A stretch of 64,000 nt of DNA from Myrica gale (taxonomy: Eukaryota; Streptophyta; Magnoliopsida; Fagales; Myricaceae). Of this stretch, positions 47,456-59,626 are shown in pieces. The notes beneath the pieces were generated by a model. It did no database searches and was not told the DNA's origin. It saw nothing but the letters and a program-made list of their open reading frames with translations. Each line of letters begins with the position of its first letter. The stretch's first letter is position 1. Location of the stretch: NCBI GenBank assembly GCA_963930655.1, contig OZ005601.1, positions 10,598,001 through 10,662,000 on the forward strand. The letters run 5' to 3'. A program made the translations under genes and the position numbers.

Positions 47456-50060
47456 AAAATGAGATAAATATAAAATTTGTCCAGATACAAAAATAAAATA
47501 AAATTTTAAATTTTAAAACTTATTAAATTAGTATAACACTTTGGAGCCTCGTAGTGAGCTTGAAATATAATATAATAATATATAGTGACACCATTTAACT
47601 TAAAATCTTAAGTCTTATATTTTGAGCTCAATTATGTTATATTAACAATTTACATTTATAACTTCTTTTCGAATTGAGACAACCTTTTTACCCTCTCAAC
47701 CGAGCGTCTAAGCAAAACGAAGAATGAAGAGTCTATTTTAATAAGACACGTTAGGCCATTAATACAACATATGTCAATAGTTTGTGTTTGGGTTGGGGGG
47801 TCTCCTACCCCTAATAACCGCGGTGGTGGTGGATGGGCCATGGGGGGAGAGATTGCCGGGGCAGTGCAGAATGGAGGAAGGATTCCCGTCCAAACTAGGT
47901 GCCTCCCTACCCCGCTCCTCCTTTTCATAAAGATTTTTTTTTTCATATTCTCTTGTATTTATATATTTTGCTTATTTCAATTTCTCATTAGGTTTGGTGA
48001 CCTGTCCGTGAAATGATGTGGCAAGTACCAAGTCAGAGGTTAATTTATTAGTGGCCACATGGCAGTATTCCATTAGGTGGTTTGTGGCTATGTTGGCATC
48101 ATAGTTGGCCACCATTAATGAGAATGAACGGCAGTTGGAGCCTTGGAGGGAAGCAGTAAAACGCAAAATGGTCAAGACTCAAACCCGAAGCAGATATTAG
48201 TTATTTTTATAAGCAGTTATCTTTTTTGTCCGCCACAAAACTCAAGATATGTTTGCCCAAACTTTTGCTGGTAATTACCAAACAATGCAAGTCATTCTTC
48301 CAGAATCTCCGTACTCAATTAGTTTTTATCTCTTTCGTTTTTAGGGGCCACATCCTACCACGCCTTGCCCCCACTCTACAGGTTGGATAAGGCCAGATTC
48401 AAAGCCTCGACTTGATTGGCGAAATTATTGGCCCCATGGCTTGTCGGATATATTTGTTTTCCTAGGTAGTTATCCGATGCATGGGATGGATAATGTCTTT
48501 TTCATGTTATTTGTTAACGTTGTTGTATTCTTTGATTTATGTGGTGGTTAGAGTATAATTTCACATAATATATGAAAAAATGTACCAAGTTGCTATCATC
48601 AGAACACTAGGCTTAATTAGGGGATTGGCGGTATATTTGTATATATATATTCTCTTGGGTATCAATGAAAAAAAAATACCCCACTTGTAAAAGAATTTTC
48701 CTATACCATTTACTCAAAAGATGGGAAAGGTCGTGTCCTAGCTTTTTTCCTTTTTGAATCTTCAAGAGGTAGGGGCTTGGTACATTTTTCCACCACCCTA
48801 TTAAGTGCAAGACATGTTCCAAGAAATATATATACACTAAGAGATATTTTTAACATTTTATTTGGCAAGTGATCAGACACAAACGAAAAGGGTAGAAAAT
48901 TAAGCAAGGGATATTCTCCACGCTCTTAACGAGTCACACATTTTATCTGAGGAAATTAATGTGCATAATCAGATGGGTCTTCCATTAATGGTTCCTTCCT
49001 TAATTTGATTACTAAGGTGATCAAATGGGCATGGGATGACATATTATTATTCTACATTATAAGCTTCGAAGAGACGACAATCTATAAGTCATTGTAGATC
49101 ACTGGCTGAGCTAAAAGGTGGCGAAACGTGTCTTAAAGAAGTAGCATGGCGTCAATGTACGTACTAAATTAATGCTTTCCTTATTGGATGAATGTGATCG
49201 TCCATATTACGTGTTAGATTCTTTTCTTAGTCCTTGTAATAATGCTATCGTCCTCCTAATTGCATCCAAAATTAAGCTGCTGATCTGGTTGCATCGGAAC
49301 ACCGCCAAACACGAAAACCATTGGCCTTGTTATTCAAGGCGTGCGCCTTTGGGGACACCATGGATCATTGGATCCTATGATCAATAAAGAAGAGCATTTA
49401 GGTTAAGGGCCACGTTGAACTGTGATCAGATTCATGATAGAGAAACTGTACTGTGAGATTTTCTTAACAAGACAAATTAGAAAAAAGGAAGAGAGACAGA
49501 AGAAAAAGAGAAAGGATGACAGACAAATGGGAAGGTAGGTATTAGGAGAAACCAATGATATCCCACCACATGATCTCACTCTGCTTGGGCGGGTTTGGGG
49601 GAAATGCTTCTTTAGTTAGAGCTGATTGCGGAGAAGTGGGTAACTTCTTTATTTAGATCATTGGACAGTGGAAAGAAAGGAAACAAAATCAAACAAAAAC
49701 AGATCCGAAAGCAAAATGTGCAAGGGAGAGGAGAGAGCAGTTGGGATACGAGGCCCTACTTTTCACGGCTTTTGGAGGAAGCCAAAGGTTTGAGTCTTGA
49801 GGCAAATCTTTTCTGCTTTTTGGATGTTAGATACGTGCTACGGAATCCGGACAAAGGGAGGTACAGAAGGACAGCCACAATATTAATGTAAAAGCGTGCC
49901 GAAACTTGTTCCAGAGGCATGCCATGCATTCAAAACAAGGGCCATCTACCAAAGTTGTGACCGACCAGGACCCACCTAATTCATCGTTGCCAATCAACCC
50001 ACGTAGAATAATTTTTTTCTCATTAGTACGATTATCTGTTTCAATCCTACAGCAAATCTG
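47456..50060. other. Intergenic DNA
   Basis: AT-rich with a G-rich patch at 47790-47920 ('ggtggtggtggatgggccatgggg'). No gene is supported. Confidence 0.35.
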
Positions 50061-50064
50061 TTTG

Positions 50065-51500
50065 TTTTTTTATTAATTACATTTTTCACTTTTATGGTAT
50101 CATTTATAAATACCATTATAATCTCTTAATTTTAAGACATTAAATCTATTAATTTTTAAATTCAGACAAATTGCATTCCGAAAGTAAATTGGACTTAAAA
50201 CGAAACTGTTCTCATAAGACTGATCTCCTTAAGTGTTAAATTACGTTTTACCCTTAAATTGTACACAACAGGACATGAAGAAGAGGAACAATACAAAGAA
50301 GAAGAATAGAAGTAGAAGAAAGAAGCGTTAGTTGCAGTCGGAAAAGACGAGAAAGCTGAGCATAATGGGAATGTTATTCGTAATGAAGTTATTGCACCTG
50401 AGATGCAGAGCTCTACGAAATCATATGAACAGGAAAGAGAAAAAAAATGATTTCTTCTACTATTATTGTAGTTATTGCCCCGAAAGTCCAGAGCAACAAA
50501 GGATCATTTGAACAAGATCCTAAAGTATGGCAAACGATTCCAAAATCAAAGGGAGACTGAACTCTAGACTACGCGAGGTGGGACAGAATCGAGGATGATT
50601 CCAGCAAAGAAGATGATGACGACGATGATGAGTCTCAGCCCCAGTATAGGTTTCGTGTAAGAACCGTTGGTGTGAGACCAGTAAAGTGAAAAGCCCGTTT
50701 ACATCTCCATGACTGCTCAGACCCCCAACATCAACAAAGTAAAAAGTCAAATACTCTTTGGGATAGAGGTGTTTGGGAACACTCTTATAGGTTCATCATT
50801 TCCAAAACATGAAAATAAGTAAAACCAGCTTTGACTGGTAGGCATGCTGGGCAATCAAAAAGATGGATGCGTCAGCTCTGCACGAGAGGATTTCATTTTG
50901 ACCAGTGGCTCAAAAAAGTTTCACCATTGCGATGCGGATTATCTGGTTCTGCAGCATTTTAAAAGCCAAAAGAGAGCAAAACTAGATTACGAATCCTAGA
51001 AATATGTAAAAAAGGGCAGGATGTGGCCATCGTGATTCAGGTTAAGCATTTGTATGACGTCGAAAATTTCGCAAAAGTTCAATCGATGTTTCCAATGCAT
51101 TTGTCAACTATGGAAGTCGATAACTCACCAACGGCCTAGATTGAACATTTGTGCTCCAAATAGGGGATGGAAAAGAAAACATTACGAATGGTGAAGGAGA
51201 AGAAGAAGAATGGTGGATATCCGGGATCACAGGAAAAGTAAAGGAAACTTAAGGGTATTTTCGTCATTCGCTGGGTTAGGGTTTTAAAATTCGCATTGTT
51301 TATAATTTAAGGGCAAAACGTAACATCTTAGTTTTAACAAGAACTGCTTCATTTAAAGTCTAATTTATTTTTAGAGTGTAATTGGTCAGAACTTAAAAAT
51401 TAACGTACTTAATATTTTAAAATTAAGAGACTAAGGTGCTATGCATGAATGATTAAAATAAAATGTGTAAAGGGTATAAAGTGTAATTAATTAATTTTTT
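50065..51500. mobile_element. Long-TIR Mutator-like element with foreign interior
   Basis: Roughly 200-250 bp at each side are inverted copies. The left reads 'attaattacatttttcac ... taatctcttaattttaa'; the right, reversed, reads 'attaattacactttatac ... tagtctcttaattttaa'. Both continue to 'ttacgttttgcccttaaatt'-type DNA. The 1-kb interior (50290-51240) is purine-rich with GAAGAAGAAG runs and a short frame with an acidic run, DDDDDDESQPQYRFRVR. It may be captured gene DNA (Pack-MULE-like). Exact ends and TSD are not resolved. Confidence 0.55.
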
Positions 51501-52813
51501 TTTAAAACTAGATCTAACAGCATTACATTTATCCCTATAAAAAGAAAAGTCTTTTAGCAGTATTGGAAGTAATGCTGGGTCAATGGGTTAACGGATCAGC
51601 GGTAATTATTGACGTTTTACTGCAACAATGGAGACGTCGCATCGTGTATTTACATGTTTTTAATAAGAACAAAAATTGTAACAATCGGTCGGTCCCATCG
51701 ATAACGCGAAGAATCCCTGGGGTGTTCACGTGCGTTGGTGGTTGTACAGGTGTCATTGAAATTAGGCAAAGAGCCAAAATAAAAAGCGAACTTTGGAGAA
51801 AGCACAGATCCGAAGAATTCAGAGTAAAAATTGCTGAAGCAGAAAATTGATTTGGAAAAAAATATATATACACAAAGCGGTTGTTTGAGCGTTCAAATTT
51901 TGGGTAATAGGATTTTTAAAATACTAAAATTTGTCAAAAAAAATAAAAATATATTATAAAAGTTAATAAAAAAAGTGAAGAGGAAATTTTTTAATTAATA
52001 TTATAATAATAAAAAATTATTTAATATATTATTTAATATTAACTCCAAAATTGAGATAACAAGTCCATATGATTACAGCTGTAGAAGGATAGGGCCCTCT
52101 AAAAAACAGTAGAAATCAAAACTGACGTAACCTATGGTTTATTTAATCGATGTCTGACGTAAAAGCAAGTATTGATGGTCGGAGAACCTAACAGTAAAAA
52201 GGTGTAATATTCGGAGAGCATATTTTAACCTCTAGGGATACCCGCTTAGACGACAAAAACACACAAGATTAAGACGGTCTCCAAGCAAAAAAAGTTTCGC
52301 GTCAGGAAACAACTTTATCGTACTGACAAATCGTGATTCGAATAAATTTGTATATATTTTTTTTCTAAGTTAATAAATTTGTATAACGTGTGGGATTTTT
52401 GTTTCTTCACTTGTTTACTCATGTGAGCTGCACGTGACAAGTACGCTTCACCGAGGATAGAGTAAAGACATACTCTAATTCTTTAATCTCTAGTGCTTAG
52501 TAGATAAGATTTGAATTTTGGTGTTTCGTGTTAAGATAATATCTAATTAATTTATAAAATGTTGATAGGATATTATCACTTTATAAGAGATTTAGGTTTG
52601 GTGTGAGATATTATCTAAGACACGAGGATTGAAATTGAAAGGGAGCCAACTTTTAAGACGAAACGACAAAAAAAAATTACATAATTCAAAAAATATCTTA
52701 AGGTTAAAATATCAAAAATTAATGATTAAAAACATTAAAATATTGGAATGCACTTAACGTACTAATTGCTAAAACTGAGATGTGACAATTAGAACTTACG
52801 AGTCTGCATCGTC
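51501..52813. other. Intergenic DNA, with dispersed repeat copy C (inverted)
   Basis: The segment at about 52680-52750 is the reverse complement of the repeat at 34191 and 43238. The short frames at 51563-51873 show no domain. Confidence 0.35.
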
Positions 52814-53033
52814 TGAAAATGTTGCAAGATGACTTCCTTATCAATTGTTTTCTCCTTTCCCATCTATTAAGGTCAATTGTAAAACCTCTCCCTTGTATAG
52901 CCCACTTGTTGGATTCATATCATCTGAAAATGTTGCAAGATGACTTCCTTATCAATTGTTTTCTCCTTTCCCATCTATTAAGGTCAATTGTAAAACCTCT
53001 CCCTTGTATAGCCCACTTGTTGGATTCATATAT
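52814..53033. repeat. 110-bp perfect tandem duplication
   Basis: 'tctgaaaatgttgcaagatg' begins at 52814 and again at 52924. The two 110-bp units look identical apart from their last few bases, so the duplication is recent. Confidence 0.92.
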
Positions 53034-56000
53034 TATGATTAATATATAGAGCTATAATATATATAGTGCTCATGTGTATTTTTTGTGTAAATTATTTCTT
53101 TTTTGCACTTACAGAATTTAGTAGTTGCATTAAGACATGGAAGACAGGGTATCAGGCCAGGCAAGTGCACTACCGGGATGATCGAGAGTTGCACTCCTAG
53201 GATGAGTAAGACCCGGGATGATTGAGACCTGGTTCCCGGTGATGTGAACCTCGCCAAGAATAACGAGACCCAACAACAATAGAGAACCCAAGATCGTTCT
53301 AGACAGATCCTAATGGAAACCTCGACCTGTTGTTTATTATAAACAAGAACCTCGGTATAAGGAAGACGCCACAAACGGTGGTGGAATTCCGTTTGATAAG
53401 TCGGGTTGAACGCCACGGGAAATCCCGATAAGTTCGAATAGTTCTTCAAAGAACCAAAGAGAATCACAAGACCTCTCAAATAATATTAATCTCAAAGTTA
53501 TGTTCTTTCTACATGCCCAAAGACCCTATAAATATACTTAGAACATCCCTCCAAGAATAGGATTCTAGTTAAAATAGGAAACTAATTCAAATTTGAAAGA
53601 AATTAAATGCTCCTAAAAATCCGGCTAAGGAAAAGGGATAAACCAACATTTTGAAAAGTGATTCAAAAGCAAATTAAAACATTCCTAAAAATCCGGCGAA
53701 GGAAAAGGGATAAACTAGCGTTTTATTTGAATTCAAATTCAAATCAAATATTCCTAAAAATTAGGAAAATTGATAAACCAGCATTTGAAAGCTCAATCTG
53801 GACCGGATTCTTCTAGAACTTGGATCAAGTTGACAAGCCTTTGTTGTTCACGTGGATCTTGTTCAATGAGCCTTCACGAATTGGCTTGAGCCCATGCCTC
53901 TCGAATTAGCCCGTTGAGTACCTCTTGAAACTTCTTTGGCTCGTTCCCTTGTAACCGGCCCAATGAGAACTTGAACTGGATCCTTCGAAGATGTGCTTTG
54001 ATTTCCATCATTGATGACCAAGACTTGTATGCTCGGGAAAAGTATAAATCCTCAAGTAGACTGAGCCCTGTATACCCGGCTAAAATGCCTGGGGTATTTG
54101 GTCAAATGTCTTGTATGCCCAAGAATATTATGTTAGGCGACATCTCCTTTCCTACTACTATTTTTTCACATGTCTTAACTGTATGATGTGCATTAAATGC
54201 CCTCTTATCACATTTTACCTTTTTACTTTTCTCCCTCTTATCTAGCCGCCTAGCTGGAGCTTGGTCATTGGCTCATATGTTGACTTGTTGCTTGTAAAAA
54301 TAGACGTGAGATGGGGATTGTGGTGGCAGCATATGTATGAGTATAACATGATTTATATAATCTTTCAATGATTGCATATACCTAGCTTCGCGTGTGTATA
54401 GTGGAAAGGGGGAGCTCACACTAGTTGCTTTCTTGCTTGAGCTGTCGACTAAAAGAATAAGATAGAGACTGAGAAAGAAAGAGACATTAGGAGAGAGAAA
54501 CCACCTGACCGAAAGAGAAAGGAAGGGAAAGTGACGTGAAATACATTGTGACCAAAAAAGACTGACCGAAGGAAAAAGGAAGGAGAGCAAAAGAAAAGGG
54601 AAGAGACCAAGGGAAAGAGAGAGAGAGAGGTAGTTTCGACCTGCACCTTTTCTTCCCTATCAGCTTTTATCTTTTCTTTTTCTAACTTAGTGCCTTGCTG
54701 TTTAGGTGTTTTTATCCAAAGCAAGTCAACCGCGACTAAGGTAAGGGTGATTAGAGACTTGATGTCCATGGGCATTGAGATCTTTGGTTGGGAATCTACC
54801 TAGGAGGCCACGGGTTGGGGTAGATGATAGTTTAGAGTTTTTGAACTAAAGTGGCTGCATGCATGTGGTTAAAGAAAGAAGAAATGGGGAGAGAGTAGAA
54901 CACTTGGCCGATTGCATCTCTCATGCTTCTACTTTGTGGTTCGGGTCTACCTTAGTACTATTTTGCATGTTGGCATCTTGTTACAAACAAAAAGGGTGGT
55001 AAAGAACTAGAGGAGCCACAGGTTGTATGCATGCAAACTTGACTTTATGAACTTATTTTAAATGGTGGTGAACGAGTGCATTGATGACCATTATGAGGGA
55101 TATTAAATATGACCAAATGTCTTAAGAGATTTTATAGTTGAAACATAAATGATATTTTTCTCGCATGTTTGGATGCTTGATGATTTGAAGAAAAGAAAAC
55201 GATGAACGAGCACATAAGTACACACGTGTTAATATTGTTAGTCACAAGAAAAAGATGTATGTCCAAATATGGTACGTACCCGATTGTTTAAAGAATTATT
55301 TTCGTTGGTTTAGCTTTTATATGTACCTATTTGAAAGTTCTAGTACGTTTTATGTCATATCTGTATATTCAGCACATGTAAGTTTATGAATCTCATATGC
55401 TTATGATGTGTCATACCACATAATCATATCATGAGTATGAGAATCTGTTGACCGAAATGACCGAAACGAAACTCATACCCAGAGGTGGTGCTGAGATCGG
55501 GGAACGGTACCGTTTACAGTGGGATAGTGCAAGCCACTAACTACTGAGAGGATAGTGGTTGGTATCCGTAGGCGATGAACAATTATGCCTAACTGGGTCT
55601 TGGTGTCGGAGCACTAACAATCCCAAAGGAGAGGAGAGATGCACAATCCGGACTCTGGGAGTTAAACAGAGCGCAGATGGATACATCTACCGGACCGAAG
55701 AAAGAAAGAAGGAAAAAAGTGAAATGACCGGGAAACGGATGCATTCATTTTGCATGACTCATATCGCATGACTTGGGTTATTATGAATCTTGTCCTTATT
55801 TATTCTCTAATTTTGTTTTGTCCCCTTATTCCCCTTTACTGAGTCAGTAGGACACCCATTTATTTGTTTAATATTTTGTAAGTACTGCTGTAGACGTTGG
55901 ACCTATAGAGGATATGTTTGAGCGATCAAGTTCTGAAGATAGATACTGACATCTTAGTTATGAAGATTTGGACCTAGGTGACCGATACCCTTAAGGTGCA

Positions 56001-56850
56001 GGTGGGGTACGAGCACCTATTGCGGCGTGATTCAAATTTCCGAGGCAGAGCCTTTTTTTTTTAAGGCTGCGTGGAGCTCAGCACTTGCCTGTCCTAACGT
56101 CATTGCTAATGTAATCTTCGATTAAGATTACAAGCATTTGCAACGCTCCACAAGCTTTTTCTACAGAACTGACTTGCGGCGACTTTAGCTCAATTATTTA
56201 TTTGGTTCCACCCAATCATTCAGTTACGAGAAACAAATAGGGGAGATATTTTTTTTCCTTCATATTTTGGAGCTAAAAATAGAAGAAGAAAAAATAATGT
56301 GCAAAATAAGAATGGACAAAAGGCGCGATGGTTTTATCCGCGTGCAAGAGGAGAAGACCTGCTTTTCAATGTGGTCGTTTGTGCTTTTCTTGAGAAGGAT
56401 ATGCAGCGGATTCCGGACAGTGGAGCTTTGTAGCTTAAGCTTTCAAAACGACATGAGAATATACCCTTGGTGGGTAAATGATCCCCTTCAATTACCTATG
56501 ACCATCTGCTTCACTTCACGCCTTCTTTTGTAGAAGACGACCAGAATCTTTCCCCCATGTCATTTGATTGGAAATTCGAATAACCAAGATATCAATATAG
56601 GATCTCTCTTGGGCTCTCTGCATTCCTTTCATGCCTATAGTGTATAACCAAATAATTTTATTTTGTTTTAGGTACAATAACCTATTTGACAAGCAGAATT
56701 TTCTAGAAGACAGTCAAATGTTAGGTAATTTTTTCACGGATGAAACCTACTACTTCATTTGTTTTCTAAGGTAATCTTACCCCATCTAACCTTCTAACCA
56801 GCCCCATTTTGGTCAATCTACCTACTTCTATCTTACTCTCAATTGGAATT
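53034..56850. other. Retroelement-like repetitive DNA, no intact gene
   Basis: The segment 53590-53790 carries three degenerate copies of 'ttcctaaaaatccggcgaaggaaaagggataaac'. The segments 53810-54010 and 55440-55720 read like non-coding parts of plant LTR retroelements, but I find no protein domain. A frame at 53479-53039 on the minus strand lacks homology I can name. Purine-rich runs fill 54460-54640. Confidence 0.3.
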
Positions 56851-56872
56851 GTATGGAGTTTTTTTTTTTTTT

Positions 56873-57008
56873 GGGTAACTGGTAAGTGTATAGATTCCCC
56901 AACGAGCAGAACAAAAGAGGGCATAGCCCTTACAGAGCAAAAATCATCCCGCAGAGCAGGGCAGATTGTATCAACTCAGTGAAACAACAAAAACCAACAA
57001 CAAACAAA
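56873..57008 (-). other. LINE 3' UTR
   Basis: This lies between the reverse-transcriptase stop and the poly(A) tract, about 136 nt. Confidence 0.6.
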
Positions 57009-59581
57009 TTAAATGGCGAAAATGTGGTCAGAAAGGTGCCATCGATCAGCAAGCTGCCTATTATACTCTGTCCTTCTCATTCCCTTAAGGAAATTCCCTC
57101 TAGCGACAACAGTAGTGGTGATATCATTAAACACATGCACCAGCCGCCTTGATTCCTTCCGAAAAAGGCGTTGGTTTCTTTCCTTCCAGATGAAGTAGAT
57201 GGCGGCAGTTAGTACAACCCTCATAATTCGGGCCAACAAGGTTTTACCCTTAATTTTCCTTACCATCCAGTCCACAACATCCTTCCATTTTGATAAGTGC
57301 CTGGGCATGCCACATCGATCCAAAAGGAGAACCCAAATACGGTGGGAGAAGGGACACTGAAAAAAAAGATGGTCAACATCTTCAGGTCCACCCCTGCATA
57401 AAAAACACTCCAAGTCGCTATGCAGACCTCTCGAAAATAAAAAGCTCTTAGTTGCTAGTCTCTCATAGAGAACCAGCCAAGAGATGAAGGAAAATCGTGG
57501 TACATGGCTTGGGCCCCATAGAAGATCATACCACGCAACCGTGGGTGGTAGCTGAGCAAGAGAATAGAGAGTAGCAGCAACAGAGAAGTTACCATTTGGG
57601 CTTGGTAGCCATAGCCTTCGATCGAGTCTATTTGGCCAAGGCCGAAAGTGGGCAGGAGTGTGGCTCTCAACTTCCCTCCAAAGGTCAGACTCCGGCCAAT
57701 GCCAGTGAGCTCCAGAGATTATATCCTTGACCATTGCATGAGGACCTATCTCCGAAGAAATAATAGCAGAATGAGGAAATTGCTGAAAAAGAGGCCCAAT
57801 TGGATGCCAGTCATCGTACCACAGCGATATGCTCTCCCCATTCCCAATAATAGATTTTATCCTCTCCCTTGCCAGGTTGCGGAGGTTGAGAATATTGCGC
57901 CAGCTCCAAGAAGAATCAGATCGGATGTTAATAACCCAGAGAGATTGCCCCTTAAGCAAGTTCCTCCGAACCCACTCCGCCCATATAGAGTCAACTGGGT
58001 CATGTAAGAGGTGCCAAAGATGCTTAAGAATACATGCCTGGTTCCATAGAGTCAGGTTGGGGATCCCAAGTCCCCCATGTTGCTTAGGCCTACACAGTGT
58101 CCTCCACGCCACTTTAGCTCCTCCATTTTTCAGATCACTTCCCTTCCAAAGGAACTGGCGAAGAATCCTTTCTATTCGTAAAATAGTGGCTCTTGGTAGT
58201 ATAAAATGAGCAGTCCAAAAAGTTTGGATCGCAAAGAGAATAGACGTAATCAGCTGGAGTCTACCAGCGTAGGCCAAACACTTGTTAGTCCAACTTTTAG
58301 CACGTGTTAAAATTCTATCTGCCAACACCTGACAGTCAACACTCCGAAGACGGGTAGAGATTAGCGGTACGCCCAGATATCTGATAGGAAGTTCACCCAC
58401 TGAAAATCCCAACGTATTGCAGATCTGGTTTCCCACTAGCTGACTGGTTCCACACAAAAAAACCTGACTTTTACCTGGATTCGGAATGAGCCCAGAGAGC
58501 AAACCGAACTGGTGGAGGCATCCATGGAGAAGAGACACCGATTCAGCGGTCCCTTTGGAGAAAAGGAGCAAGTCATCAGCAAAACATAAGTGCGTCAATT
58601 TCGTTTTCTTACAACGCCAATGATATTCAAAAGCTGGATCAGCAGTCATGTTTCCCAGCAGTCCTGAGAAAATCTCCATAACCAAGGCAAACAAATATGG
58701 GGACAAGGGGTCCCCTTGCCGAAGTCCTCTCTCACCTGGAAAAAACCCACAGAGAGCGCCATTTATCTTGATGGAGAACCTTGCTGTAGATATACATTCC
58801 TCAATCCAGCGAACAAAACGAGGGGGAAAACCAAAGACACTGAGAGCCACAAGGAGAAAGTCCCATCTGACATGGTCATATGCCTTCATTAAATCCACTT
58901 TTATCCCACATCGAGGGGTCCCCGAATTTCTATGGTAGTTCCGGAAGAGCTCCTGTGCTAATAAAATATTGTCTGCAATACGCCGCCCACCTATGGACGC
59001 TGTTTGGTTAGCTCCCACAAGTATATTCATAATTGCGCTCATTCTCTTCGCCAAAACCTTACTGATGCACTTGTATATGGTGTTACAACAGGATATAGGG
59101 CGGAAATCCTTGGGGGAGGAGGCATTAGGAATTTTAGGGATTAGGGACACAGCTGTACAATTTACTTCCTTGAGGAGACTCCCAGCTTCAAAGAAAGACC
59201 TCACAGCGTTAATAACAGAATCCCCAACAATGCTCCATGTTCTTTTAAAAAATACAGAGTTAAACCCATCAGGGCCGGGTGCCTTATCATCCTTGATGGA
59301 AAATAGAGCAGCCTTAATCTCTGCTGCAGACACATCCTGCTGCAGCCGTATTTGCTGATCCAATGAAATTTTATGCTTGCAAGATTTCTCCACTATTGCT
59401 CTGTCAATAGGACGCTTATGTCTAGGTTTACTCCAAAGTCTAGAATAAAATCCAACCACAGTAGCCTTGATAAGTTCAGGGTCACTAGTATGAGAGCCAT
59501 CATCAAGAACGACTCTTTCGTCCAGAACGACTCTTCGTCCACACCCATTATTCCTTTCGGCGCGTTCTGGCGCGTGAAGCT
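57009..59581 (-). pseudogene. LINE ORF2, reverse transcriptase and C-terminal part
   Basis: The open frame runs from 59690, but its first 36 codons are antisense of the LINE's own 5' end. Genuine LINE coding begins at 59581 (ELHAPERAERNN). The reverse-transcriptase domain has the DKAPGPDGFN and DFRPISCCN blocks, KVDLMKAYDHVRWDFL, RGLRQGDPLSPYLF and the catalytic FADD (residues 370-373 of the frame). A zf-RVT region near the C-terminus has CFLCRGGPEDVDHLFFQC. The frame has no internal stop to 57009, so the insertion is young, but it is cut from its endonuclease by the inversion and lacks its own start. Confidence 0.92.
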
Positions 59582-59626
59582 CCCCCAGCAGCTGGGCCTT
59601 GGGGGAGCGGTGTCTCTGACGACGTA
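59582..59626 (+). other. LINE 5' UTR (45 nt), inverted half
   Basis: CCCCCAGCAGCTGGGCC begins at 59582. The same nucleotide starts the sense copy at 62330, so this is probably the true 5' end of the LINE RNA. Confidence 0.6.

Noticed and set aside
54273..54775. Minus-strand open frames rich in Ser, Phe and Leu
   Set aside because: They derive from purine-rich (GAAAGAGA) DNA; no signal of a real gene beyond composition.
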